Shown here piece after piece: positions 55,579 to 63,824 of a stretch of DNA of 64,000 nt. The DNA is taken from assembly GCF_000940805.1 (NCBI RefSeq), contig NZ_CP007142.1, positions 3,944,593-4,008,592 of the forward strand, written 5' to 3'. How positions within the stretch are numbered: the first letter of the stretch is position 1; each line of letters starts with the position of its first letter. The notes under the pieces are model-generated. The model saw nothing but the letters and a program-made list of their open reading frames with translations, was not told the DNA's origin and searched no databases. Both the position numbers and the translations under genes were made by a program. This DNA is from Gynuella sunshinyii YC6258. Its GTDB lineage: Bacteria; Pseudomonadota; Gammaproteobacteria; Pseudomonadales; Natronospirillaceae.

Positions 55579-55728
55579 TCTAGGTGGCCTCTGAAAATAG
55601 GAATAGTTTTGATGCAGGCGAGGAAGCACCACTCGCAACAACGCAGTTTACTGACGTAAATGAGGATGTGAGACTGGCGCTGACAACCTCCTGCGCGAAA
55701 ATAGGTCATTTTTCAGAGGTGCCCTAGA
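55579..55728. mobile_element. 150-base MITE-like unit
   Basis: TCTAGGTGGCCTCTGAAAA at the left and the inverted TCTAGGGCACCTCTGAAAA at the right match at 16 of 19 bases. The unit has no coding frame. The IS1182-type remnant 200 bases away could be the source of the transposase that moved it. Confidence 0.6.
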
Positions 55729-55938
55729 TGAGTGATGGTGCTTTCCACTAACGCCTAGCACAGCAGCAGCTGGGCGTAGTGGAAGCATAACGAGCCTGTA
55801 GAAAAACCTATTTTAAGCGAAAGGCCCCTTCCCTCAAAATTTTAATTTCACAGACCTGTAAATTTAAATTATTGATATTAACAGGTTAATAAACCGTGTT
55901 GTTTTATTACGGCGAGCAATTGGCGCTTTATTGAACAA

Positions 55939-56120
55939 TTACGCTGCTTTACTTAACTCTCCGTAGTTCATCCACTTCTCAATATTATGAATCATACAAT
56001 ACAACTGCCATTGTGCTTGAATACTGGTTTTAGTTCTCAAGCTAAAAACGATTTAATTTCTTGTTCACACAGAAATTAGAAAACACCGGTTCGACCACTG
56101 ATATTCCGTAGCTATATATA
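55939..56120 (-). pseudogene. IS1182-family transposase C-terminal remnant
   Basis: In pieces on the minus strand: GISVVEPVFSNFCVNKKLNR, a stop, then LRTKTSIQAQWQLYC and MIHNIEKWMNYGELSKAA. This is the well-conserved C-terminus of IS1182-type DDE transposases, including the catalytic Glu (VEPVF). The remainder is lost. Confidence 0.72.
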
Positions 56121-56237
56121 TTTATCATGTTAACCGTATAAGCGCGGTTTCATCCAGTCGGTGTAGTTGGATTCACCTGAGAGAAAAGCCAGTTATCTAC
56201 CAACACCTTCTTCAACCATCAATAGCAATACCGCGTT

Positions 56238-56300
56238 ACCTAACAAACCTTGAACCTCCTTATTGTAACCACTACAGCCCGTAGATTTTTATTGTTAGAA
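56238..56300 (-). repeat. attC-like site after the 79-aa gene
   Basis: Minus strand TTCTAAC, overlapping the stop of the 56295 gene, to a perfect GTTAGGT core, 63 bases, with CTAC/GTAG pairing inside. Confidence 0.65.
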
Positions 56301-56534
56301 TTGCGTGTGACCGGGAAACCACTGGACTTTGAACACCCTCCTTTTGTAATTGTTAATTTCTTCAGAAACCATTTCATATCTAAATGCTTTCTTATCCTTC
56401 CAAGGTAACGCTATACCTTGAGCACTAACTTGTGACTGGATGACTTTCCGACCCTCCTCTCGTGTAGACCACATTAAATCAACTGTAGCCCTTGAACAGC
56501 AGAAGAAAAATTTAAAACCGTTCCCGAAACGCAC
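56295..56534 (-). CDS. Hypothetical cassette protein (79 aa)
   Basis: I do not know the family. It is short and basic, and ends FKVQWFPGHTQF; the codons for its last nine residues recur in altered form at 53147-53170, the tail of a lost relative. Its stop overlaps an attC-like site. It may be a truncated gene: the first residues FKFFFCCSRATVDLMW do not look like a natural N-terminus. Confidence 0.5.
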   Translation of the reverse strand: MRFGNGFKFFFCCSRATVDLMWSTREEGRKVIQSQVSAQGIALPWKDKKAFRYEMVSEEINNYKRRVFKVQWFPGHTQF

Positions 56535-56604
56535 TCATAATTAAAAACTTCGTTAAAGGACCAAATGATGCCAGCATTTTAGTTTTAAACAACTTATTAT
56601 AAAT

Positions 56605-57927
56605 TTAAACTAACGGAGCGAATATTGAACCCTGTTCAGGTGTGAACAGCCTTTGGTACAGTTTGCACGCCTCTATGTCTGTCATAGAAGAGATATAATC
56701 AGCAATAATGCGATCTAAGTTTGATTCTTCTGTTATTTTCTCTTGAACAATGGTTGGTAATAAAGAATATGGTTTCGATTTAAGAGCGATGAACAAGTCT
56801 GTAATTATTTTCTGTCCTTTAAATTCTAGTGTCTGTACACTAGGCTGAGATATAACTTGGTCGTAAACAAATTCTTTAAATGAGCCGAGAATATCTTTAC
56901 GCTCACTATCCATTATGCACTGAAAGTCTAGCAATGGACTTTCAAATTTGTCTTGCTTAAAAATTGTAGTTCCTCGAACAAATATATTAATAATACTACT
57001 GATAGCAGCCTTAGTGTCTTCTAACTTACCTGAAGCTAATTTTGCAGAAAGATAGCTTTTGTTAGCTGATCCCCAAGATTTAGTCACAAGTAAAGATAGC
57101 TCTTCAAGCTCGCACCTCAACTTCTCACACACTTTATGCCGATCTAAAAGCTGCATAACTAAAGCATCTTCAAGATCATGAACACCGTAAGCGATATCAT
57201 CTGCACATTCCATAATACTCGTATCAAATGATTTATATTGAGATTTCAATTTACCTTTCACTTCTACCACGGAAGTAAATTGCTCTTTATCTCGGTCTGA
57301 AAATGGGTTTAACACCCAGTCCAGGGTATCTTTTTCCGTATCATGAATACACTTTGGAGGTGACCATTTTCTGATATCAGTCGTGGACAATAATTCTGGT
57401 TTAGGATACTGACGTTTTAACTGACTATGTAGTACCGGGTATTTAATAATACCTAACAAAGCTCTACGAGTAAGGTTATAACCAAACTCACTAGAGTACT
57501 CTCCCAACTTACTCAGTATTCGAAATGTCTGCCCATTTCCCTCAAAACCACCATCGTCATGCAAAAAGAAATTAAGTGTTCTTTCACCATTGTGACCAAA
57601 AGCCGGGTGTCCCAAATCATGTGCCAAACAAATTGTTTCGATCAATGAAACAGGAGCCAACCAGTCCTTGCTAGGACAATCTCTTTGATCTGCAATGTAA
57701 TTAAGACGATATGTTATCGAATTTCCTACCTGGGCAACCTCCATTGAGTGAGTTAATCGAGTTCTAAAAAACTCACTTTCGCCAACCCCATGAACTTGAG
57801 TCTTTGATTGCAGCCTGCGAAACGCTAGAGAGTTGATAACTCGGCTTCGATCTATTCTAAAAAAATACTCATCTTTAGTATCTGAACTACGTTTTCTGTC
57901 ACTTTGGCGCTGAACCCATTGATCCAT
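56605..57927 (-). CDS. dgt: dGTPase-like deoxynucleotide triphosphohydrolase (HD domain)
   Basis: The 440-residue protein has the HD metal site: His in RTRLTHSMEVAQVG (about 59-62), His-Asp in CLAHDLGHPAFGHNGE (about 104) and Asp in MECADDIAYGVHDLED (about 229). The opening RSRVINSLAFRRLQSKTQVH is diagnostic of dGTPases. These enzymes cleave dGTP (or other dNTPs) to the nucleoside and triphosphate. A housekeeping role is possible, but in phage-defence islands such enzymes starve phages of dNTPs; its place among cassettes and toxins favours that idea without proving it. Confidence 0.9.
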   Translation of the reverse strand: MDQWVQRQSDRKRSSDTKDEYFFRIDRSRVINSLAFRRLQSKTQVHGVGESEFFRTRLTHSMEVAQVGNSITYRLNYIADQRDCPSKDWLAPVSLIETICLAHDLGHPAFGHNGERTLNFFLHDDGGFEGNGQTFRILSKLGEYSSEFGYNLTRRALLGIIKYPVLHSQLKRQYPKPELLSTTDIRKWSPPKCIHDTEKDTLDWVLNPFSDRDKEQFTSVVEVKGKLKSQYKSFDTSIMECADDIAYGVHDLEDALVMQLLDRHKVCEKLRCELEELSLLVTKSWGSANKSYLSAKLASGKLEDTKAAISSIINIFVRGTTIFKQDKFESPLLDFQCIMDSERKDILGSFKEFVYDQVISQPSVQTLEFKGQKIITDLFIALKSKPYSLLPTIVQEKITEESNLDRIIADYISSMTDIEACKLYQRLFTPEQGSIFAPLV

Positions 57928-58055
57928 GCAAACTCCTTATCTTTATATTTACTGTTAAACAATCATTATATGGTTATGACTAAATAACTCATCTGGATCC
58001 AGTTGGTCAATCCGCGATTGCTTCAAATTATTGGGAATGGCTTTAGCCTTATTTT

Positions 58056-58241
58056 ATGAACGCTATCACACAAAACAAGAACGGCTCCGTGATGACAGAA
58101 TGCTACCAAACTTCCTACTTATTTCCACCCATCAAACGCCGTAAAGTCGACGTGAATTTTGATGGTGGTGAAATCTCTTAGGATGGCGGCATGTTATTGC
58201 TCAGAGAAATCGACAAACGACTGGGGCTAACAACGGTAATA
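58056..58241 (+). pseudogene. IS1380-family transposase N-terminal fragment
   Basis: Plus-strand codons read LFPPIKRRKVDVNFDGGEIS, a stop, then DGGMLLLREIDKRLGLT, the N-terminal DNA-binding and first catalytic segment of IS1380 transposases. It has an internal stop and is cut at 58241 by the RAYT end repeats. Confidence 0.75.
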
Positions 58242-59612
58242 TAACAGGACACCCACTTTAAAATAAAAAAACAAAAAAATGCAACGATGATTCGCAAAAT
58301 ATAACAGGACACCCACTTTAAAATATGGTATCCATAAAATATAACAGGACACCCACTTTAAAATAAAAAAACGAAACAAGGCAACGATGATTCGCTACTA
58401 CCTTGCAAAAAAATCGAATGAATCAGGGTGACTACAGAACCAAACTATATACATCTTGTTCCAAAGCAAACAAATATAGTTCTGGCTGACCTGAAGGCGT
58501 AGCAGGTTACTTGAGGAGCCAAGCTTTTAAGTAGGATACTTGATGGCGTGATAGGAAATCAGGGCGCCAACAAATTCGGTGGCGTTCGGCTTAACTGAAA
58601 ATAATCTCTGACTTTCTCAAACGACGACCTCTGCCCAGCAAAACACCTGAACTGTTTTTCAAATTGCTGTGTTAATTGTTGCCATTGTTTACCGGAAATA
58701 TTCAGGCGGATCAGAATGGGAGGAAGTGATTTTGCAATAAATCCACGTTTGTCTTCCCAAATCGCTCTGCCGGTCCAATCCACCAATTCCAGGTAATCGC
58801 TTAATTTGAAGGGCAAACCTTCGGGCATGTCTGCTCTGGGATTGCCAACAAAAGGGAGTAAATCACTGGGTTGTTTGGACGCCTTGGCGCAAGTAATACG
58901 CATTTGAACGGAGGTATGGTCAGATGTTTCCGGTGTATCAGCCATCCTGGCTCGAATGGGATTCAGATCCACATACGCCATACAGGCGGCCAAGGCCTGT
59001 TCGTCGAGCAATGCTTGAGACTTAAACCTGCCCTCCCAGAAACGACCGGTACAGCGATCTTCGGCATTGGCACGCCGGGCGATACCTTCATTAAGCACTG
59101 CCACAAACCGACTGATGGAGGTCAGGGTTTTCCGCCACTGGGCCACTAAGGCTTCAAACGCCTGCTGTTCTGCCGGTGAGAAGACATCACCTTTCAGAAA
59201 CCGGTGGCTGAGTGGTGAGCCTCTGTACAGACGATGCCACCGCATCACAACGTCTTCTGCTGACCATTGCCGGCTTTGGAGTACATTGATATGCAGCACC
59301 ACATGGACATGGTTAGACATGACGGCATAAGCGCAGATATCGATGGCGAATATCTCACCCAGCCACAACAGTCTATCCTCAACCCACTGGCGGCGATGTT
59401 CGTAGCTAATCTGGGTGAGGGCATCAACTCCGCACAGAAACGCCCGACGGACACAGCGGGAAACACAGTGATAATAAGGCGTGGCTTCAAGTGAGATTTG
59501 CGACTTCCTTGATCGGGTCATGATCATACATCCTTATACTGATAAATATACAGTATCGAATAGTGCCGGTTGTTGGCGTGAATATCAATAGTTAAGATGG
59601 GTGTCCTGTTAT
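58240..59612 (-). mobile_element. RAYT element A with triplicated left end
   Basis: The block from ATAACAGGACACCCACTTTA at 58341 to the inverted GTTAAGATGGGTGTCCTGTTAT ending at 59612 (about 1.27 kb) contains the transposase gene 58559-59527. Two more copies of the left end lie in front (58241 and 58301), 60 and 40 bases apart. Element B at 61181-62450 is nearly identical. Confidence 0.82.
58559..59527 (-). CDS. REP-associated tyrosine transposase (RAYT), intact copy
   Basis: The 322-residue Y1/HUH protein has [16 protein letters not shown] (metal-binding HxH), DRCTGRFWEGRFKSQALLDE and MAYVDLNPIRARM, the family order, with a C-terminal domain of about 110 residues that is likely to bind the end repeats. 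The frame is complete, so this copy can supply activity to itself and to the broken copy [21 protein letters not shown] at the start parallels the N-terminus of the 9315 protein. Confidence 0.9.
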   Translation of the reverse strand: MIMTRSRKSQISLEATPYYHCVSRCVRRAFLCGVDALTQISYEHRRQWVEDRLLWLGEIFAIDICAYAVMSNHVHVVLHINVLQSRQWSAEDVVMRWHRLYRGSPLSHRFLKGDVFSPAEQQAFEALVAQWRKTLTSISRFVAVLNEGIARRANAEDRCTGRFWEGRFKSQALLDEQALAACMAYVDLNPIRARMADTPETSDHTSVQMRITCAKASKQPSDLLPFVGNPRADMPEGLPFKLSDYLELVDWTGRAIWEDKRGFIAKSLPPILIRLNISGKQWQQLTQQFEKQFRCFAGQRSSFEKVRDYFQLSRTPPNLLAP

Positions 59613-59652
59613 GTCTCCGTGTTATGTCTCCGGTGATTCAACAAGCCGCACA

Positions 59653-59677
59653 TTAAAAAGCCCGCGAATGCGGGCTT
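59653..59677 (-). terminator. Rho-independent terminator after the toxin/immunity array
   Basis: On the minus strand AAAGCCCGC, ATTC, GCGGGCTTTTT forms a stem ending in a T run, six bases past the stop of the 59683 gene. Confidence 0.9.
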
Positions 59678-59682
59678 TAGGA

Positions 59683-60054
59683 TTATTGAGCTTCAATTAA
59701 TACTAAGCTAGGAAAATCAGAATCATCAACCCAAGCAGACACTTGGGTATTCTCTCCTTTCACATCAATCTGAAGAATCGCGTTTTCTTCACTTGTAGAT
59801 ACCGCTAGTTTCTTTCCTGGTGTGCTGATATATCCATCAAAGACCTGCTCGCACGATTGCTTATCTGAATCATCAATCTGATTCAATAACCTAATCGTTA
59901 CGTCACCATCAACATATGCTTGTGTACCAATAGAAATACACTTTTCATTGGCAGCAACTAAAACATTATCAATATACTCTGGAACTTGAATATTTTTGCT
60001 GGCCAAATCGTATAAAAAAATTATCGCGTTCGGCACAGATAAAGTGACTTCCAT
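59683..60054 (-). CDS. Putative immunity protein for the adjacent orphan HNH-type toxin fragment
   Basis: The 123-residue soluble acidic protein (SVPNAIIFLYDLASKNIQVP, KGENTQVSAWVDDSDFPSLV) resembles no family I can name. Its start overlaps the stop of the toxin fragment at 60054, and it has its own terminator at 59653. In polymorphic toxin systems the immunity gene directly follows the toxin, which is the basis of the call. Confidence 0.68.
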   Translation of the reverse strand: MEVTLSVPNAIIFLYDLASKNIQVPEYIDNVLVAANEKCISIGTQAYVDGDVTIRLLNQIDDSDKQSCEQVFDGYISTPGKKLAVSTSEENAILQIDVKGENTQVSAWVDDSDFPSLVLIEAQ

Positions 60055-60363
60055 TAATTCCCCCGCTTCAATTTCTCTTGCAAAACTTCACCGCCTTGCC
60101 TACGCATACAGTTAATGCAATGCGGATAAAACTTTGTTGTTTCACCAAGAGCCTGTGGAGTCTGATGATCCACTACGGCATTACCGTTTTTTGTTCCGGG
60201 ATCTTTTGTGCCGCACGTATGACAGCCATGCTTTTTCATGAGCTCATTAACTTGTCTCTGCTCCGCTGCCGTTGGTTTGCCCATGTGGCCAGGTATTGAT
60301 TCTTTCGCATATGGGCCAGGTTTCAGTGTCGATGCTTTCTCTGCACTCTTTGTAACATTTAAT
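60054..60363 (-). pseudogene. Orphan RHS-type toxin C-terminus (HNH/Endo VII-like nuclease)
   Basis: Without any RHS shell the minus frame reads TLKPGPYAKESIPGHMGKPT, then GCHTCGTKDPGTKNGN, VVDHQTPQAL and YPHCINCMRRQGGEVL. The KPGPYAxxSIP junction, paired CxxC motifs and central DHQ are those of a nuclease toxin tip commonly fused to RHS or CdiA proteins. An in-frame stop lies directly upstream. It could only be made from the ATG at 60284 (76 residues), or be a donor cassette for recombination onto a full-length toxin gene. Confidence 0.75.
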
Positions 60364-60369
60364 TTCTAA

Positions 60370-60855
60370 CTAAAACGAAAACCTCTCACCTGCATCACCG
60401 CCTTTTAGAGTCTCACTCCAAGTCAAGCCTAACTTCCTAAGCTCCAAAAAATACTCATCATTTGATGGCCTAGGCCCATTTTGTAGTGCTCTTAAGAACT
60501 CGTTAGGCGGCACATAATTGTGCTCTTTTACGTAATGGTAAATTAGGTTGGGAGCCGCATAAACTGCTCCTTTTTCACCAATCACGCGAATTTCTGCACT
60601 ACCCAATGCAAGACTAATTCCATTTCTCTCTTCTATAATCGTAGTTGTAATTCGGCATAAGTCGCATTCGTGAATACCTCGAGTTTGGGCTATGGAAACC
60701 AAACAAAATTCCCATAAAGTTTCCAAAAGTCTTTCTGTAGGCCTTTCGGATTCAAATTGGCTTCTAGCATCTAACCATCCTACGTTTAGCGTTTGATCAT
60801 TTTTAAAATCTTCGACATAAACATAGGGTGAAAGGTCTACATATTTCGTCATCAA
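60370..60855 (-). CDS. Putative immunity protein for the 60857 toxin fragment
   Basis: The 161-residue soluble protein (YVDLSPYVYVEDFKNDQTLN, LLETLWEFCLVSIAQTRGIH, GAVYAAPNLIYHYVKEHNYV) belongs to no family I recognise. It begins one base after the toxin fragment's stop, as immunity genes do, and is followed at once by the next toxin fragment. Confidence 0.68.
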   Translation of the reverse strand: MMTKYVDLSPYVYVEDFKNDQTLNVGWLDARSQFESERPTERLLETLWEFCLVSIAQTRGIHECDLCRITTTIIEERNGISLALGSAEIRVIGEKGAVYAAPNLIYHYVKEHNYVPPNEFLRALQNGPRPSNDEYFLELRKLGLTWSETLKGGDAGERFSF

Positions 60856-60856
60856 G

Positions 60857-61174
60857 TTACTCCAAAGGCCTCAAACAAGCGCCACTGTTACAAAAGGCTC
60901 CAATTACAGTACTATCATTTTTCATAACGCTTTGAATTTGCGATTTAGTCATATCATTGATGTTGTGAACTGTTACGCCCGGCAAGTCTCCAAACTTGGC
61001 AACATCATCGATTAAAAATTGCAATTCTTTCGTCATCGTACCATTAGGAAACCCATGGACACCGGTAAGAATGTCAACTTTATTGTTCTGGTACAGCGCG
61101 CGCTGAACCTCACTAGAGACTTGACTTTGAACAATATTGCCATTTGAAGTAACCAATTCTCCGCCAGAACCATT
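60857..61174 (-). pseudogene. Orphan polymorphic-toxin C-terminus
   Basis: The minus frame starts NGSGGELVTSNGNIVQSQVS right after a stop and goes on DILTGVHGFPNGTMTKEL, LPGVTVHNINDMTKSQIQ and VIGAFCNSGACLRPLE. I recall this DILTGVHG/GAFCxSGACL domain from tips of RHS-type toxins; the Cys pair may be catalytic. Six bases upstream lies the end of RAYT element B, which probably separated it from any carrier. A TTG at 61156 could allow translation of 99 residues. Confidence 0.7.
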
Positions 61175-61180
61175 TCAAAT

Positions 61181-62450
61181 ATAACAGGACACCCACTTTA
61201 AAATAAAAAAAACAAAACAATGCTGATTCGCTACTACCTTACAGAACAAAAAAATCGAATGAATCAGGTTTACTACAGAACCAAACTATATACATCTTGT
61301 TCCAAAGCAAACAAAAATATAGTTCTGGCTGACCTGAAGGCGTAGCAGGTTACTTGAGGAACCAGATTTTGAAATAGGGTGCTTGATGGTGTGATATGAA
61401 ATCAGGTCGCCAACAAATTCGGTGGTGTTCGGCTTAACTGAAAATAATCTCTGACTTTCTCAAACGACGACCTCTGCCCGGCAAAACACCTGAACTGTTT
61501 TTCAAATTGCTGTGTTAATTGTTGCCACTGTTTACCGGAAATATTCAGGCGGATCAGAATGGGAGGAAGTGATTCTGCAATAAATCCACGTTTATCTTCC
61601 CGAATCGCTCTGCCGGTCCAATCCACCAATTCCAGGTAATCACTTAATTTGAAGGGCAAACCTTCGGGCATGTCTGCGCTGGGATTGCCAACAAAAGGGA
61701 GTAAATCACCGGGTTGTTTGGATGCCTTGGCGCAAGTAATACGCATTTGAACGGAGGTGTGGTCAGACGTTTCCGGTGTATCAGCCAGACTGGCTCGAAT
61801 GGGATTCAGATCCACATACGCCATACAGGCGGCTAAGGCCTGTTCGTCAAGTAATGCTTGAGACTTAAACCTGCCCTCCCAGAAACGACCGGTACAGCGA
61901 TCTTCGGCATTGGCACGCCGGGCGATACCTTCATTAAGCACCGCCATAAACCGACTGATGGAAGGGTTTCCCGCCACTGGGCCACTAAGACTTCAAACGC
62001 CTGCTGTTCTGCCGGTGAGAAGGCATCACCTTTCAGAAACCGGTGGCTGAGTGCTGAGCCTTTGTACAGACGATGCCAGCGCATCACAACGTCTTCTGCT
62101 GACCATTGCCGGCTTTGGAGCACATTGATATGCAGCACCACAGGACATGGTTAGACATGACGGCATAAGCGCAGATATCGATGGCGAATATCTCACCCAG
62201 CCACAACAGTCTATCCTCAACCCACTGGCGGCGATGTTCGTAGCTAATCCGGGTGAGGGCATCAACTCCACACAGAAACGCCCGACGGACACAACGGGAA
62301 CACAGTGATAATAAGGCGTGGCTTCAAGTGAGATTTGCGACTTCCTTGATCGGGTCATGATCATACATCCTTATACTGATAAATATACAGTATCGAATAA
62401 TGCCGGTTGTTGGCGTGAATATCAATAGTTAAGATGGGTGTCCTGTGTTA
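61181..62450 (-). mobile_element. RAYT element B (decayed copy)
   Basis: ATAACAGGACACCCACTTTA at 61181 to the inverted GTTAAGATGGGTGTCCTGTG ending at 62450, about 1.27 kb, nearly identical to element A throughout, including the non-coding ends. Its transposase gene is frameshifted. Confidence 0.85.
61402..62364 (-). pseudogene. RAYT transposase, frameshifted copy
   Basis: This is the near-identical partner of 58559-59527 but carries small deletions near 61965 (within GGGTTTCCCGCC), near 62141 (in the HUH region, the ACATGG/CAGG difference) and near 62300 (GGGAACACAG for GGGAAACACAG). The frame is split in three pieces and the HUH motif is destroyed. It can move only with help from an intact copy. 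Confidence 0.88.
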
Positions 62451-62555
62451 TTTGATCGGGTCATACTCATACATCTTTATACTGATAAATATACAGTATC
62501 GAATAATGCCGGCTGTTGGCGTGAATATCAATAGTTAAGGTGGGTGTCCTGTGTT
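62451..62555. repeat. Tandem duplicate of the RAYT right end
   Basis: About 105 bases repeat the preceding right end (TTTGATCGGGTCAT ... TGGGTGTCCTGTGTTAT) with a handful of changes. Together with the tripled left end at 58241 it shows that ends alone can be copied. Confidence 0.85.
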
Positions 62556-62620
62556 ATTCATTTGGCAAACCCAATTCTTTGGTAACTTGGCACCCAGTTT
62601 AACGATTGGATGCCACCTGA

Positions 62621-62717
62621 TTTTAACTATAAATAAGAAGGCAGACACTGTGGACCGGGCTTGTTCAACAATGGAATATGTCGCGGCTATCGCGCGACAT
62701 ATTCTTATTTGTTAGGC
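62621..62717 (-). repeat. attC site of the DUF3800 cassette
   Basis: Minus strand GCCTAAC, overlapping the stop of the DUF3800 gene, to GTTAAAA, with AAATAAG/CTTATTT outer pairing and a GTCGCG/CGCGAC inner stem. 97 bases. The last base of the distal core departs from GTTRRRY. Confidence 0.8.
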
Positions 62718-63725
62718 ATTGGTCAAAATTCCCTTTGATGTACGCTCAAAACCTGCCATCACCCGTGCCACTTTATCATCTACAGTTTCCTCCCCCTTAC
62801 CAAAGCCAACAAACTGGATTGGATACTTGCCCTTAATATTACCTAGCATTAATCTTCCAAGCAGCTTAGACGCCATTGAATTGTCACTGAATTCTAACCT
62901 TAAGCATCTTCGAATTCCTGCAGCCAGTAGGTCCGCTATTTGTACTGACATGTCTAATTTTGAGTTCGGAAAATCAATGTCATCTCTTATCATTTTCCCA
63001 ATATTAACGCCGCTCGATAATTTTTTGCCATACGCCTCTTCGATATACTCAGGAACTTCACCATCAGAATATATAAATGGATTCATATGATTATAATCTG
63101 CCCCTTCAAGAAATATCATAGGTTCGCTAAATGATATTGATTGCAGTATCGGACATATGACTTTCTCGAATGATTTCTCATATACTGATTTTGTGGTGTT
63201 CTTTTGATCAATTCTCCATTTGTATTTCCGTAAGGTATAGGGATCACGTTGAACATAGTATAGAATTGCCCGATGAAAAATGTCGCCAAATAGAGCAATT
63301 TGACATTGGAGCTGGGCATATAACTGCGGTGAAAGAGACTCTATTTCATCAGCCAGGATAGTTATACCTTTTTTCCCTTCCTCGTATATCATCCTAGGTA
63401 CATTTTCACGTATTTTATTTGCTTGCACTGTGCGATGCTCTATCAGAGCATCATTGGTATTGATATGTGAATCAGTGGCTACCGCAAAAAGCACTCCATT
63501 AAGCTTGGAAAGATCAATTAAAAATTGAAAATAGTTTCTTTCCGTTACATTTTTCAATTTAATTTCTTCATAGTCATAAACACCATTGGCTCGCTTTAAT
63601 TTCTTAAGAGCAGCGAACGAACGGGACTTAATTCTTTCCGAGAATACATAAGCAGCCACTACACACCATGAGTTTGTAGTATTTGAACTTACAAATGAAC
63701 CTGATTCATCAATTGCAATTATCAT
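62712..63725 (-). CDS. DUF3800 protein, RNase H-like fold, cassette-borne
   Basis: The start MIIAIDESGSF at 63725 is chosen because the strand carrying the first acidic residues (IDESG) must be N-terminal; this gives 337 residues. Later ILADEIE and MSVQIADLLAAGIRR supply further conserved acidic positions of the DUF3800 family, predicted RNase H-like. Members are common in phage-defence islands and integrons, with no established general function. It is framed by attC sites at 62621 and 63741, so it is a single-gene cassette. Confidence 0.86.
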   Translation of the reverse strand: MIIAIDESGSFVSSNTTNSWCVVAAYVFSERIKSRSFAALKKLKRANGVYDYEEIKLKNVTERNYFQFLIDLSKLNGVLFAVATDSHINTNDALIEHRTVQANKIRENVPRMIYEEGKKGITILADEIESLSPQLYAQLQCQIALFGDIFHRAILYYVQRDPYTLRKYKWRIDQKNTTKSVYEKSFEKVICPILQSISFSEPMIFLEGADYNHMNPFIYSDGEVPEYIEEAYGKKLSSGVNIGKMIRDDIDFPNSKLDMSVQIADLLAAGIRRCLRLEFSDNSMASKLLGRLMLGNIKGKYPIQFVGFGKGEETVDDKVARVMAGFERTSKGILTNA

Positions 63726-63740
63726 CGTGTATATGTATAT

Positions 63741-63824
63741 GCCTAACGCCCGCAGCATGCGCGGCTTTGAAATGGAAGCGAAGCCGCAATGGAAAAGTCG
63801 TCGCCGTGCCTGCGATTGTTATGT
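63741..63824 (-). repeat. attC site of the last, partial cassette
   Basis: Minus strand ACATAAC, overlapping the stop of the partial gene, to a perfect GTTAGGC core, with GCAGGCACGGC and the TTGCGGCTTCGCTTCC hairpin region between; 84 bases. GCTGCGGGCGTTAGGC is a typical attC end. Confidence 0.85.

Larger units (their letters stand above)
55522..56237. other. Region of decayed insertion sequences
   Basis: About 715 bases between the aldo/keto reductase and an attC site. It holds a 150-base unit with matching ends (55579-55728) and the tail of an IS1182-type transposase (55939-56120), both listed separately; the rest shows nothing recognisable. Confidence 0.55.

Noticed and set aside
58240-58364. 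Three spaced copies of ATAACAGGACACCCACTTTA as a CRISPR array
   Set aside because: Spacing is irregular (60 and 40 bases), the copies match RAYT element ends found elsewhere, and there are no cas genes.
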